Assembly (NCBI RefSeq): GCF_025140835.1
Contig: NZ_CP081153.1
Coordinates: forward strand, 1 to 64,000
DNA length: 64,000 bases
From: Aliiroseovarius sp. M344
Lineage (GTDB): Bacteria > Pseudomonadota > Alphaproteobacteria > Rhodobacterales > Rhodobacteraceae
Direction: 5' to 3'
Shown here: positions 27,496-37,346 of the stretch, piece after piece
How the letters are laid out: each line of letters begins with the position of its first letter
How positions within the stretch are numbered: the stretch's first letter is position 1
Made by a program: the position numbers and the translations under genes
The notes under the pieces: model-generated
Seen by the model: only the letters and a program-made list of their open reading frames with translations
What the model was told of the DNA's origin: nothing
The model's database searches: none

Positions 27496-30433
27496 ACCCA
27501 CTGACAAAGCGCGCTTCTTTGGGACGCCGCTGGGCGTTGATTTCCCGCTGGCTTTGGTCGACGGCGTACTAAATCGCACGACACCTGCCGCGCCCGATGC
27601 GCTGGCTCGGGTCGAGATTTTCGTAAACACCAGCCGTATGCAAACCCGGGTGCGCGCCCTTTTCGATGGGCAGACGCGGTTCTTGCCGCGACTCCGGCTG
27701 ATCACAGACCTTGCCCGTGATCCAACCCTGCACGATGTGCCGCAACCCGTCGCGCCCTTGCGTCGTCGGCTTGAGTTGCGCCAGCTGATCGCCGCCTTGG
27801 TTGAGCGTGAGCCCGACCTTGCGCCGAAGGCCGCCGCCTTCGACCTTGCCGACAGCCTTGCGGACCTGATGGACGAGATGCACAGCGAAGGCGTCCACCC
27901 GCGGGTTCTGCAAACGCTCGATGTTGGCGAAATGTCCGAGCACTGGGCACGCAGCCTGGCATTTATTTCGCTGGTCGAGAGGTATTTCGAGGATGAGGCC
28001 CGAGACACACCCGACGTCGAAACGCGTCAACGCATGGCGATTGAGGCGACAATTGCGAAGTGGCGCGAGGCGCCGCCAGACCACCCCATTCTGATCGCTG
28101 GGTCTACAGGATCGCGGGGCGCGACGGCGCTGCTGATGGACGCGGTGGCATCCCTGCCGCAAGGTGCGGTTATTTTGCCCGGGTTAGACACTGATATGCC
28201 CGCACATACCTGGGCCGCACTTGACGATGCGTTGACTGCTGAAGACCACCCACAATATCGCTTTGCCAAAATATTCAGCCGCAATAACCTGGACCCGGTC
28301 GACATTGGTCTTTGGACCACGGCCATACCGCCTGTCCCCGAGCGCAACCGCCTTGTATCGCTTGCCCTTCGCCCCGCCCCAGTCACAGATCAGTGGCAAG
28401 TCGAAGGTAAATCCTTTCTTGGCGTCGATGCCGCAACGGATGACCTTACCCTGATCGAAACACGTACCCCCAGGGAAGAGGCGTTGGCGATCGCTGTGGT
28501 GTTGCGCCGATCAATTGAAGATGGGGTGCCTGTCGCGCTGATCACGCCGGACCGGAACCTTACACGACAAGTGTCTGCCGCACTTGATCGGTGGCGGATC
28601 GAACCCGACGACAGTGCTGGTCGGCCTCTTGCTTTGTCGGCGCCGGGCCGATTTCTGCGCCAGACGGCACAACTTCTATGCGAGGAAACCAGCACCGAGA
28701 CTTTGCTGGCCCTTCTGAAACACCCCTTGACGCACAGCACCGTTGGTACGCGAGGTGACCATTTGCGCTGGACCCGCGATCTTGAGTTGCAAGTGTTGCG
28801 CGGCAGATACGCCAAGATCAGCGCTGCAGACATAGTGGATTGGGCAGACGAGTTTGCCGAAGAACCCGCGCGTGCCGAATGGGCGCGGTGGGTTGGCGAG
28901 GCTTTTCTGAACCAAGCCTTCATTGGCGAACACAGCCTGACCTCTCTGATCAGCGCTCATACTGCTATTTCAGAACATATCGCACGCGGTTGCGCACCAG
29001 CAGGAGCAGGTGAGCTGTGGGAGAAATCTGCCGGTCGGGTAGCTTTTGATTTAGTCTCTGACCTTGCTGAAAATGCACAGTATGGCGGCAACCTAACTGC
29101 ATCCGCCTATCTTGACCTGTTCTTGTCCGTGCTGAACAACGGCGTGGTTCGGGATCCAATTGCGCCCCATCCCGGCGTGATGTTTTGGGGCACCCTTGAG
29201 GCTCGCGTCCAGGGTGCAGATCGCGTTATTTTGGCGGGTCTGAACGATGGAACGTGGCCCGAACTGCCCGGCCCTGACCCGTGGTTGAACCGAAAGATGA
29301 GACTGGACGCGGGTCTTCTTCTGCCCGAACGACGCATCGGCCTGTCCGCTCATGATTTCCAACAGGCCATCGCCACGAAAGAGGTTTTTCTGACCCGCGC
29401 CACGCGCGACGAAGACAGCGAAACCATACCGTCGCGCTGGCTCAACAGGCTTTGCAATCTGATGGGCGGCATGTCGGGCGCCGGGAAGGCCGCACTGGCC
29501 GACATGCGCGCGCGCGGTACCACATGGATCGAATTGGCATCTCGGTTGGATGCACCTGCTGAGTTGGTCGCGCCGGAGCCTCGCCCGTCGCCTGCGCCGC
29601 CTGTCTCGGCCCGCCCAACGAAATTGTCTGTCACTGGCGTTACGAAGCTGATCCGCGATCCATACGCAGTTTATGCCGATAAGGTTCTTCACCTCAGGCC
29701 GCTGGATCCCGTGCGACAAAGTGCCGATGCGCGCATCCGGGGCACCGTCCTGCATGCCGTCTTTGAGCGCTATGTCGATGAGGCCACGCCCTCGTCCGAC
29801 CTGACGGCGGAAGCTGCGCGCTTGATGACTGTCGCTGAGGACGTGCTACAAAATCACGTGCCGTGGCCGTCGGCGCGCATCCTTTGGCTGGCACGGATTG
29901 GCCGAATCGCCGATTGGTTCGTTGCCGAAGAACAGGCCCGTCGCGAGAGCGCAGACAACCTTGCCAATGAGGTTTGGGGCCAAGTGACCTTTGAAGAACT
30001 TGGCTTCACCTTGGGGGCTAAAGCAGACCGCATCGACCGCAGGCATGATGGGTCGTTGGAGATTTATGACTATAAGTCCGGCCAGCCCCCAAACGAGAAG
30101 ATGCAAAAACACTATGACAAGCAGCTTTTGCTGGAGGCTGTAATCGCTAAGCTGGGCGGGTTTAGAGACATACCTGCCCAACCTGTCGCGAGCGTTGCCT
30201 ATATAGGACTAACGCCGCAGAAGACCTCGCCGATTTCTCTGGCGGCGCAGGATATTGACGTCGTTCAAGCCGAGCTCTTGGACCTGATCCGCGCCTACCA
30301 TCGCCCGGAACAGGGCTTCACGGCCCGGCGCGCAGTGCACAAACAAAGGTTCGACGGTGACTATGATCATCTGGCCCGATTCGGCGAATGGGACGACAGC
30401 GCGCAGCCGGTGACTGTGAAGGTGGGCCAATGA
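27488..30433 (+). CDS. addB: Double-strand break repair protein AddB
   Basis: AddB is the nuclease/inactivated-helicase subunit of the AddAB helicase-nuclease that resects double-strand breaks for RecA loading, the alphaproteobacterial counterpart of RecBCD. The 981-residue length fits the alphaproteobacterial form. The C-terminal nuclease domain (about 720-950) shows RIRGTVLHAVFERYVDE and EIYDYKSGQPPNEKMQKHYD with the catalytic Asp and Lys, then KQLLLEAVIA. The start overlaps murU, and the stop overlaps addA as ATGA. Confidence 0.94.
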   Translation: MFEPTDKARFFGTPLGVDFPLALVDGVLNRTTPAAPDALARVEIFVNTSRMQTRVRALFDGQTRFLPRLRLITDLARDPTLHDVPQPVAPLRRRLELRQLIAALVEREPDLAPKAAAFDLADSLADLMDEMHSEGVHPRVLQTLDVGEMSEHWARSLAFISLVERYFEDEARDTPDVETRQRMAIEATIAKWREAPPDHPILIAGSTGSRGATALLMDAVASLPQGAVILPGLDTDMPAHTWAALDDALTAEDHPQYRFAKIFSRNNLDPVDIGLWTTAIPPVPERNRLVSLALRPAPVTDQWQVEGKSFLGVDAATDDLTLIETRTPREEALAIAVVLRRSIEDGVPVALITPDRNLTRQVSAALDRWRIEPDDSAGRPLALSAPGRFLRQTAQLLCEETSTETLLALLKHPLTHSTVGTRGDHLRWTRDLELQVLRGRYAKISAADIVDWADEFAEEPARAEWARWVGEAFLNQAFIGEHSLTSLISAHTAISEHIARGCAPAGAGELWEKSAGRVAFDLVSDLAENAQYGGNLTASAYLDLFLSVLNNGVVRDPIAPHPGVMFWGTLEARVQGADRVILAGLNDGTWPELPGPDPWLNRKMRLDAGLLLPERRIGLSAHDFQQAIATKEVFLTRATRDEDSETIPSRWLNRLCNLMGGMSGAGKAALADMRARGTTWIELASRLDAPAELVAPEPRPSPAPPVSARPTKLSVTGVTKLIRDPYAVYADKVLHLRPLDPVRQSADARIRGTVLHAVFERYVDEATPSSDLTAEAARLMTVAEDVLQNHVPWPSARILWLARIGRIADWFVAEEQARRESADNLANEVWGQVTFEELGFTLGAKADRIDRRHDGSLEIYDYKSGQPPNEKMQKHYDKQLLLEAVIAKLGGFRDIPAQPVASVAYIGLTPQKTSPISLAAQDIDVVQAELLDLIRAYHRPEQGFTARRAVHKQRFDGDYDHLARFGEWDDSAQPVTVKVGQ

Positions 30434-33400
30434 ATCGCGATGATGCAACGCTTCGCCAAATTCACGCGGCGGACCCAAGCAACTCGACCTGGCTATCGGC
30501 CAATGCCGGGTCGGGCAAAACCCGCGTTTTGACGGATCGGGTGGCGCGATTGTTGCTGGATGGCGTATCGCCACAAAACATTCTGTGCCTGACCTATACC
30601 AAAGCCGCTGCCAGCGAGATGCAGAACCGTCTATTCAAGCGTCTTGGCGAATGGGCGATGAAGGATGACGACGATCTTTTGGCCGCACTGGACGAACTGG
30701 GTCTGGACGGTACGCGCGACCTGTCGCTGGCGCGTCAACTGTTTGCGCGCGCAATAGAAACACCCGGCGGGCTAAAAATCCAGACCATACACGCCTATGC
30801 CGCATCTCTGCTGCGCCGGTTTCCGATGGAAGCCGGTGTATCCCCACAATTCACAGAAATGGATGACCGCGCTGGCAAGGACTTGCGGGCCGAGGTTCTT
30901 GATCGGATGAGCGAAGGGCCGCTAGCGCATCATGTAGTTGCCCTGTCCCAACATTTCACTGGCGAGGATATGGATCGGCTGACCGCCGAGATCACCGGCA
31001 ACCGAACCTTGTTTGTTGAGCAACCATCGGATGCTGAGATCGCACAGTGGTTCGGTGTGTCGCCCAAGGCAGACGAGCAATCGATTTTGGGCGCGCTTTT
31101 TCAACCCGGCGACTTGCAGATGCTCGGCACCCTATCCGACCTTCTGAAAACCGGAAGCAGCACGGAGCAAAAGGCCGCTGGGATTCTGGAAGGGGCGGAT
31201 TTCTCCACCCCATCGCTTGACATACTGGCCCGCTGCACACGCTTTATGATCCTGCAATCATCACCGTTTTCCGCAAAGATAGGGTCTTTTCCAACGAAGG
31301 CGATGCGGGAAGGCGCATGTGCTGCACTTATGCCCCAACTTGAAGGCTTCATGCAGCGTGTTGAAGACGCCCGAAAGGCGCAGATCGCGCTTGCCAACGT
31401 GAAACGCACCCGCGCGCTACATGGTTTTGGGCACCATTATGTCCAGCTTTTCGAAGATGCCAAACTGGCTCGCGGGTGGCTAGACTTCGATGATCTGATC
31501 CTAAAGGCCGCCGCGATCCTAACTGACCCATCCATCGCCTCTTGGGTTCTCTTTCGGTTGGATGGCGGAATAGACCACATTCTGGTCGACGAGGCACAAG
31601 ACACCAGCCCCGTGCAGTGGCGGATCATCGACAATCTGGCACGTGAGTTTACCAGCGGATCGGGCGCACGCGACGATGTTGAGCGCACGATTTTTGTGGT
31701 CGGCGACCCAAAGCAGTCGATCTACTCTTTCCAGGGGGCCGAGCCTGCGGCGTTTGGCAGGATGAAGGCCACGTTTTCTGGCCGCCTGTCGCAAATCGGT
31801 CGCAACCTTGTTCAGATGCCGTTGGAACACTCTTTCCGGTCCTCCCAGGCGGTCCTGAACTTTGTCGATTTAGCGCTTCAGAAGCGGGGCGGTTTAGGGG
31901 GTGACTTCCTGCACCACGCCTTCTTCGACAAAAAGCCGGGGCGCGTCGATCTGTGGCCCGTGATCGACCCTGTGAAACATGATGAAGACCGCGATTGGCA
32001 CGATCCGGTCGACCTACCGTCCCCGCAGGACCATCGCGTCCAGCTTGCGGAAAGCATCGCTGGCGACATAGACCGTATGATCAGAACAGAGACTATTTCT
32101 GCGGAAAACGGTGATATGCGCCCGGTCCACGCCGGTGACATATTGGTCCTTGTGCGGTCACGTAGTGAGCTTTTTCACGAAGTCATTCGAGCGTGTAAAG
32201 CCCGCTCCATTCCGATTGCCGGGGCTGATCAATTGAAGATCGGGGCAGAGCTTGCTGTCAAAGATCTGACTGCCCTTTTGTCCTTTCTTGCGACACCTGA
32301 AGACGACCTGTCGTTGGCCGCAGCCCTTCGGTCTCCGTTGTTTGGTTGGAGCGAAGATGACTTGTTCCGATTGGCGCACCCGCGCAGCAAGGGGAAGTTT
32401 TTGTGGCGCGCCCTGTCCGACAAGGCCGAGAGCCATCCAAACACAATGCATGTCTTGCAAGAATTGCGCGATTCAGCCGACTTTCTGCGACCTTATGAGT
32501 TGCTGGAACGAGCCCTGACCCGGCACGGCGGACGCAAAAAGCTTCTGGCCCGGCTGGGACCCGAGGCTGAAGATGGCATCGACGCCCTGTTGGCGCAAGC
32601 GATGGGCTATGAACGTTCCGGCACGCCCAGCCTGACCGGGTTTCTGACCTGGCTTCAGACGGACGAGGTCACAATCAAGCGGCAGATGGACTCGGTTGGG
32701 AATCAGGTTCGTGTCATGACCGTTCATGGCTCAAAGGGACTTGAAGCGCCGATCGTCATTTTGCCTGATCTTGCGATGCGCAAGGCGTCTTCAATGCCGT
32801 CGGTTGCCAAGTTGCCTGATGGCCAAGCCTTCTTTTCGCCCAACAAGGAAGACCGCACCGACATTATCGACGACGTTGCTCAATCCATCAAAGACGCGGA
32901 AACCGAAGAGCGGACCCGACTGCTCTATGTCGCAATGACGCGCGCCGAGCAGTGGCTAATTCTGGCTGCAGCGGGCGACATTGGCAAACCCGGGTCCGAT
33001 GTCTGGTATCGGATATGCGAGGCTGCGATGGACGAAGCGGCTGGCGTCAATTGCGACTTCCCCACAGGCGCTGGCAAGCGGTTCGAGACGGGCGAATGGC
33101 CCGCACCAACCCATAATGCTCCGATACCGGAGCAAGCAGCAGCCGAACCCCTGCCAGCTTGGCTTATCAGCCGTGTAGACGCGCCCGCAACGGCCCTCAA
33201 GGCGATATCTCCGTCTGACCTAGGGGGTGCGAAGGCTTTACCCGGAGAGGCCGCATTTGGTGGTATTGACGACGCGTTGAAGCGCGGACGGCAGATCCAT
33301 CTGCTTTTGGAGCATCTGCCGCTTATCCCGCAGGAGAAATGGCCCGACGCCACGCGGTTCTTGCTTGGTGTGGGCGAAGATCTGGCCACGGACGACGAAC

Positions 33401-33801
33401 AAGAAAGCCTGTTGGCTGAATCCGCCTTAGTTTTGAGAGCGCCCGCCCTCGCGCCGATCTTTGATGATGCAGGTTTGGCCGAATTGCCAATTACCGCAAA
33501 GCTCGATCAGTTTCCCGGACGCGTTTTGCATGGCGTCATCGACCGATTGATCGTTACCGAAGAAGACGTGCTTGCTGTGGATTTCAAGACCAACCGCGTC
33601 GTGCCCGAAACACCCGCCGACGCACCTGATGGATTGCTGCGTCAACTGGGCGCGTACCGAGCCGTGTTGTGCCAGATCTACCCGCAACGAAACGTCAGCA
33701 CCGCAATCCTTTGGACACAAAGCTGTGAATTGATGCATTTCGATAATGCTTTGGTGGATGTGGCTTTCAGGGCGCTTGACGCAACCTGCCTGCCTACCTA
33801 G
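30430..33801 (+). CDS. addA: Double-strand break repair helicase AddA
   Basis: AddA is the UvrD-type helicase and nuclease subunit of AddAB. The 1123-residue protein has Walker A SANAGSGKTRVLTDRVARL near residue 22, CLTYTKAAASEMQNRL (motif Ia), ILVDEAQDTSPVQW (motif II), GDPKQSIYSFQGAEP (motif III) and VMTVHGSKGLEAPIV (motif V). The C-terminal nuclease shows VLAVDFKTNR. The start at 30430 overlaps the addB stop; in-frame codons extending to 30388 lie inside addB and are not needed. Confidence 0.97.
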   Translation: MNRDDATLRQIHAADPSNSTWLSANAGSGKTRVLTDRVARLLLDGVSPQNILCLTYTKAAASEMQNRLFKRLGEWAMKDDDDLLAALDELGLDGTRDLSLARQLFARAIETPGGLKIQTIHAYAASLLRRFPMEAGVSPQFTEMDDRAGKDLRAEVLDRMSEGPLAHHVVALSQHFTGEDMDRLTAEITGNRTLFVEQPSDAEIAQWFGVSPKADEQSILGALFQPGDLQMLGTLSDLLKTGSSTEQKAAGILEGADFSTPSLDILARCTRFMILQSSPFSAKIGSFPTKAMREGACAALMPQLEGFMQRVEDARKAQIALANVKRTRALHGFGHHYVQLFEDAKLARGWLDFDDLILKAAAILTDPSIASWVLFRLDGGIDHILVDEAQDTSPVQWRIIDNLAREFTSGSGARDDVERTIFVVGDPKQSIYSFQGAEPAAFGRMKATFSGRLSQIGRNLVQMPLEHSFRSSQAVLNFVDLALQKRGGLGGDFLHHAFFDKKPGRVDLWPVIDPVKHDEDRDWHDPVDLPSPQDHRVQLAESIAGDIDRMIRTETISAENGDMRPVHAGDILVLVRSRSELFHEVIRACKARSIPIAGADQLKIGAELAVKDLTALLSFLATPEDDLSLAAALRSPLFGWSEDDLFRLAHPRSKGKFLWRALSDKAESHPNTMHVLQELRDSADFLRPYELLERALTRHGGRKKLLARLGPEAEDGIDALLAQAMGYERSGTPSLTGFLTWLQTDEVTIKRQMDSVGNQVRVMTVHGSKGLEAPIVILPDLAMRKASSMPSVAKLPDGQAFFSPNKEDRTDIIDDVAQSIKDAETEERTRLLYVAMTRAEQWLILAAAGDIGKPGSDVWYRICEAAMDEAAGVNCDFPTGAGKRFETGEWPAPTHNAPIPEQAAAEPLPAWLISRVDAPATALKAISPSDLGGAKALPGEAAFGGIDDALKRGRQIHLLLEHLPLIPQEKWPDATRFLLGVGEDLATDDEQESLLAESALVLRAPALAPIFDDAGLAELPITAKLDQFPGRVLHGVIDRLIVTEEDVLAVDFKTNRVVPETPADAPDGLLRQLGAYRAVLCQIYPQRNVSTAILWTQSCELMHFDNALVDVAFRALDATCLPT

Positions 33802-33837
33802 GTTCACCACAACATATAGTTTTCAGGAGAACACAAC

Positions 33838-34158
33838 ATGGCAACTGTAGCTGTCACCGATGCCACATTCGAACAAGAAGTGCGCCAATCAAACCTTCCC
33901 GTAATTGTGGATTTCTGGGCTGAATGGTGCGGTCCCTGCAAACAGATCGGCCCCGCTTTGGAAGAGCTGGCGACCGAGTACGAAGGCAAGGTTAAGATCG
34001 TAAAAGTCAATGTGGACGAGAATCCGAACTCGCCCGCACAAATGGGCGTTCGCGGCATTCCGGCACTGTTCATGTTTAAAGACGGTCAGGTTGTGTCCAA
34101 CAAAGTCGGTGCAGCTCCGAAAGCCGCTCTGCAATCTTGGATCGACGAAAGCGTCTGA
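33838..34158 (+). CDS. trxA: Thioredoxin
   Basis: A 106-residue thioredoxin, a general disulphide reductant. The active site is [16 protein letters not shown], and the cis-Pro loop is [23 protein letters not shown] ribosome-binding site precedes the ATG. It ends the tsaE-amgK-murU-addB-addA-trxA string and is followed by a strong bidirectional terminator. Confidence 0.97.
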   Translation: MATVAVTDATFEQEVRQSNLPVIVDFWAEWCGPCKQIGPALEELATEYEGKVKIVKVNVDENPNSPAQMGVRGIPALFMFKDGQVVSNKVGAAPKAALQSWIDESV

Positions 34159-34175
34159 GCAATAAACTTTCCAAA

Positions 34176-34212
34176 CAGAAAAAGCCCCGCTGTAATGGCG
34201 GGGCTTTTTCTG
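34176..34212. terminator. Strong bidirectional terminator
   Basis: A perfect 15-bp stem (34176-34190 with 34198-34212) has a GC-rich core GCCCCGC/GCGGGGC, flanking A and T tracts and a 7-nt loop. The A/T tracts on both sides make it work in both directions, ending trxA and the convergent L,D-transpeptidase gene. Confidence 0.93.
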
Positions 34213-34231
34213 TTTCTAGATGACGCCGTGC

Positions 34232-34837
34232 TTAGATCAGCAGCACCTGAGTACCGTTTTTGGCATAGCTGAACAGCTCAGCGATATGACGGTTGTAAAG
34301 ACCTATACAGCCGTTCGACGACTGACGACCAATCTTGCGCGTGTCATGCGTGCCGTGAATGCGGTAATACTGCCAGCCTAGATAAAGCGCGTGGCTTCCC
34401 AACGGGTTGTCCGGGCCTGGGCCAACAAAGGCTGGCCATTCGGGGTTGCGCTTTTGCATCGCAGGCGTCGGCGCCCAAGACGGGCCTTCAACTTTGCGGA
34501 TGACGCTCGTGCGGCCCCGGCGTGTCAAATCCTCGGTCAGCGGCACAGATGTCGGGAACAGTCGATAGACTGACTGATCCTCGGACCAAAAGTGCAAGCA
34601 GCGCGAGCTGATGTCGACAAGAATGGCCCCATTGCGGGTGTTGCTGAAATAGGGCTGCCAGTTCAGCGACCGAAAGCTTGAGATGTTGCGTTTCACAACT
34701 TCTGTCAGGTCTCGCTCGCCTTGGGTCGTGTTCGCAAATTGTGCAAGCGCGGGCGTGGCCAGCCCGCTCGCAGCGGCAATCGTACCCCCAAGGAATGCGC
34801 GTCTGCCCAGTAGGGCATCAGGTTTTTTCCGCATCAC
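34232..34837 (-). CDS. L,D-transpeptidase (YkuD), Tat-type signal
   Basis: A 201-residue exported L,D-transpeptidase, which makes 3-3 cross-links or attaches lipoproteins to peptidoglycan. The N-terminus has a twin-arginine signal GRRAFLGGTIAAASGLATP with a likely cut after ALA. The YkuD catalytic motif is HGTHDTRKIGRQSSNGCIGL with the nucleophile Cys. It is convergent with trxA and starts a small envelope cluster with the CAP lipoprotein and a second transpeptidase. Confidence 0.93.
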   Translation of the reverse strand: MMRKKPDALLGRRAFLGGTIAAASGLATPALAQFANTTQGERDLTEVVKRNISSFRSLNWQPYFSNTRNGAILVDISSRCLHFWSEDQSVYRLFPTSVPLTEDLTRRGRTSVIRKVEGPSWAPTPAMQKRNPEWPAFVGPGPDNPLGSHALYLGWQYYRIHGTHDTRKIGRQSSNGCIGLYNRHIAELFSYAKNGTQVLLI

Positions 34838-35000
34838 TCATCTCCAAAAGTTCACTTGTTCCGTGGCTGTATATTGCGCCAAGGCACCAGTCGCAAATCA
34901 AACGGGTGTTATCGGCCCATTATCGCACAGCTGACATTTGCTACTTGGCAATACTCACTATAGGAAGACACAGATACAACGTTTTTTGGATGAGAGACAG

Positions 35001-35498
35001 ATGATGCGTGTGTTTTTAATGGCGATTGCTGCAACAGTGGCCCTGACCGCCTGCGATGTGGGGACTGGCGGTACTGGCGGTGGCGTAAATATTTACCGAA
35101 TCTCTTCTGCTAAGACGTCGAAAGTCCAATACCGAATGTTGGACAGCATCAACCAGTTGCGCCAAGCCGCAGGTGCACAACCCGTAAGCCTGAACGCTCA
35201 GTTGAACGCCGCAGCACTGACCCATGCGCGTGACATGTCAGTTCAAAACCGCCCCTGGCACTTTGGCTCTGACGGCTCGTCGCCGATCGACCGAGCCCGT
35301 CGTGCAGGTTACAGCGGCAATTATCTCGGGGAAAACATCTCTGAGACGTTTGAAACCGAACTTCAGACACTGTCAGCATGGATGAACAAGCCAGATACAC
35401 GGCGCATTATTCTGGATCCTCGCGCCCGTGAGCTTGGGTTCGCCTGGCTTCAGGAAAAGAACGGCAAGATCTGGTGGGTCATGGAGATGGGTGGATAG
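35001..35498 (+). CDS. CAP/SCP domain lipoprotein
   Basis: A 165-residue lipoprotein (lipobox LTAC, Cys at 18) with a CAP superfamily domain like plant PR-1 proteins. Conserved parts are MLDSINQLRQAAGAQPVSLN, AALTHARDMSVQNRPWHFG (the conserved His regions) and GENISE, with RARELGFAWL near the end. The biochemical role of bacterial CAP proteins is unknown; a cell-envelope role is likely given the flanking transpeptidases. The start at 35001 has a GAGAGA ribosome-binding site; a longer frame to 34938 would place the signal peptide internally. Confidence 0.88.
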   Translation: MMRVFLMAIAATVALTACDVGTGGTGGGVNIYRISSAKTSKVQYRMLDSINQLRQAAGAQPVSLNAQLNAAALTHARDMSVQNRPWHFGSDGSSPIDRARRAGYSGNYLGENISETFETELQTLSAWMNKPDTRRIILDPRARELGFAWLQEKNGKIWWVMEMGG

Positions 35499-35519
35499 TC
35501 CACCCATCTGTTCAAACCC

Positions 35520-36014
35520 TTAGGGGTTGATATCAATTACCGTACCCAATCGGATCATCGTGAAAATCTCGCGCATTTCGTGATCTTTGACCGAGATACA
35601 GCCAGCAGTCCAATCCGCCCTTTTGGGGTCCTGCGCACGCCTGTCGCCGTGAATAAAGATTTCACCGCCGGGTTTGCGCCCATCTTGCCGGGCTGTTTCA
35701 ACGTCTTGGCGGTTTGGATATGACACGCCAATCGACAAATAAAACGCGCTTTTCGGATTGCGCCGATCAATGACATAGCGCCCTTCTGGCGTCTTGCCGT
35801 CGCCTTCGTATTTTTTCCGGCCCTCAGGCGCGAAGCCCAGCGCGATGCGATAGGTCTTCAAAATCTCTGTACCATGCATCAGGTACATCTTCCGCGCACC
35901 CTTGTTGACGATGATCTGAGTCACTTCTGGCCCGTCGTAACTGTATCTTTTGGGGCCGCATGACGCGACGAAGATCAAAGACAGGACGGCTAGGATCGTT
36001 AAAACGGCTCTCAT
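35520..36014 (-). CDS. L,D-transpeptidase lipoprotein (YkuD)
   Basis: A 164-residue lipoprotein (VASC lipobox, Cys at 19) with a YkuD domain. It shows VNKGARKMYLMHGTEILKTY, GKTPEGRYVIDRRNP, IFIHGDRR and the catalytic ADWTAGCISVKDHEMREIF with nucleophile Cys. It begins MRAVLTILAVLSLIFVASCG; the longer frame to 36113 puts 33 residues before the signal peptide and is unlikely. It converges on the CAP lipoprotein gene. Confidence 0.92.
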   Translation of the reverse strand: MRAVLTILAVLSLIFVASCGPKRYSYDGPEVTQIIVNKGARKMYLMHGTEILKTYRIALGFAPEGRKKYEGDGKTPEGRYVIDRRNPKSAFYLSIGVSYPNRQDVETARQDGRKPGGEIFIHGDRRAQDPKRADWTAGCISVKDHEMREIFTMIRLGTVIDINP

Positions 36015-36116
36015 TGGATGTCCCACACTACTCGTTTTTGGACATGGTAGATCAGAACGGCCGCAACACAAACCAAATTGCTGCGCGATCGCCTTTTCGG
36101 CGAATCTGTCCACCGG

Positions 36117-37346
36117 TCAGGATCTGGTGAAGCTTGCAACCTGTTCAATATGGGTCGACCAACGAAACTGATCGACAATCTGAACCCAGTTCAGCGTGTA
36201 ACCGGCATCGATAAGTGTCTTTGCATCACGCGCAAAGCTGACCGAATTGCACGAAACCATCGCGATTCGCGGAATTGTTGAGGCCGCGAGCTGTTCGATC
36301 TGCGCCTCCGCCCCTGCACGTGGCGGGTCGATTACGGCCGCATCATATGAGGTCAAATCGTCGGACATAATTGGATTTCGGAACAGATCACGGACTTCGG
36401 TGGTGACATGACGCAAACCCTGGGTCTTGCGCCAGCTGCGCGAAAGCGCATCAGTCATCCCAGCGTGGCCTTCGACCGCGTGAACTTCTGACGTCATCGC
36501 CAAGGGCAAAGCGAACGTGCCACATCCAGCAAACAGGTCGACGACAGATTTGGCATCTCCTACGATCTCGCGCACGGCGTCAAGTAAAGCCGCTTCTCCC
36601 TCGCGTGTGGCCTGGAGGAACGCCCCTGCTGGCGGAACCACAGCCGCGGTTCCAAACATTTGTGCTGGCGGTGTTTCGGTGGCGATTATCTCGCCATTCC
36701 AAGTCAGTCGCGCGAAGCCAAAAGTGTGGAGCGCTTGGGCCAAATCAGTCTCTAACACACGGTCAAGAGGCTTGCCGCCTGAAACTGAGACATCCAATCC
36801 GGCAGCGGATTGCACGACGTTTATCGACAATTCACCCTTGCGCGACACGCCAAAATTGGCCAGTTCAGCCAGCGATTTAAGGGCGGAAAGAATTTCCGGA
36901 TGCAAAAGCAGGCAGCTTTCGATCGTGCTGATCGTGTCGGATTTACGCCCATGAAACCCAATCAGCGGACCCTTCTTGCCGCGCTTGGCCGACAGCACGG
37001 CGCGGCGACGTGATCGCGGTGGCGAGGTCCTCATTGGGCGAAGTTCAGGCGTCAGCCCATGCGCTGCCAACGCCGTTCTAACCACGTCAGCCTTCCATAA
37101 AGCCACGAAATCGTCCGAGGCATGCAGCAACGCGCACCCTCCGCAAGTATTGTAGTGTGGGCACGGCGCTTTCACCCTGTCAGGCGAAGGCACCACAATG
37201 CGGGGGGCGGCAATACGACCGTCCACAACCTCGCCCGAGATTTCTTCACCCGGCAAACATCGCGGAGCAAAGATCGGTCCGGGCGCTATGCCATCGCCCA
37301 AATGACCCAGCCGTTCGATGCGGAAAGTTTCGGTGGGTTCGGTCAC
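36117..37346 (-). CDS. TrmA/RlmD-family 5-methyluridine RNA methyltransferase
   Basis: A 409-residue SAM-dependent RNA methyltransferase that methylates uridine C5 in rRNA or tRNA. An N-terminal TRAM-like part includes LGHLGDGIAPGPIFAPRCLP. The 4Fe-4S cysteines are in CPHYNTCGGCALLH, the SAM-binding VVDLFAGCGTFALPLA follows, then VIDPPRAGAEAQIEQLA and the catalytic VSCNSVSFARDAKTL. RlmD activity on 23S U1939 is likely, but the target cannot be fixed from sequence. It is the last gene of the hslO-nudix-cca operon, overlapping cca by 4 nt. Confidence 0.9.
   Translation of the reverse strand: MTEPTETFRIERLGHLGDGIAPGPIFAPRCLPGEEISGEVVDGRIAAPRIVVPSPDRVKAPCPHYNTCGGCALLHASDDFVALWKADVVRTALAAHGLTPELRPMRTSPPRSRRRAVLSAKRGKKGPLIGFHGRKSDTISTIESCLLLHPEILSALKSLAELANFGVSRKGELSINVVQSAAGLDVSVSGGKPLDRVLETDLAQALHTFGFARLTWNGEIIATETPPAQMFGTAAVVPPAGAFLQATREGEAALLDAVREIVGDAKSVVDLFAGCGTFALPLAMTSEVHAVEGHAGMTDALSRSWRKTQGLRHVTTEVRDLFRNPIMSDDLTSYDAAVIDPPRAGAEAQIEQLAASTIPRIAMVSCNSVSFARDAKTLIDAGYTLNWVQIVDQFRWSTHIEQVASFTRS

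Noticed and set aside
34949..34968. CAATACTCACTATAGGAAGA resembles a phage T7 promoter
   Set aside because: It lacks three internal bases of the T7 consensus and there is no phage polymerase or phage gene nearby. It more likely contains a weak host -10 (TATAGG) for the CAP lipoprotein gene.
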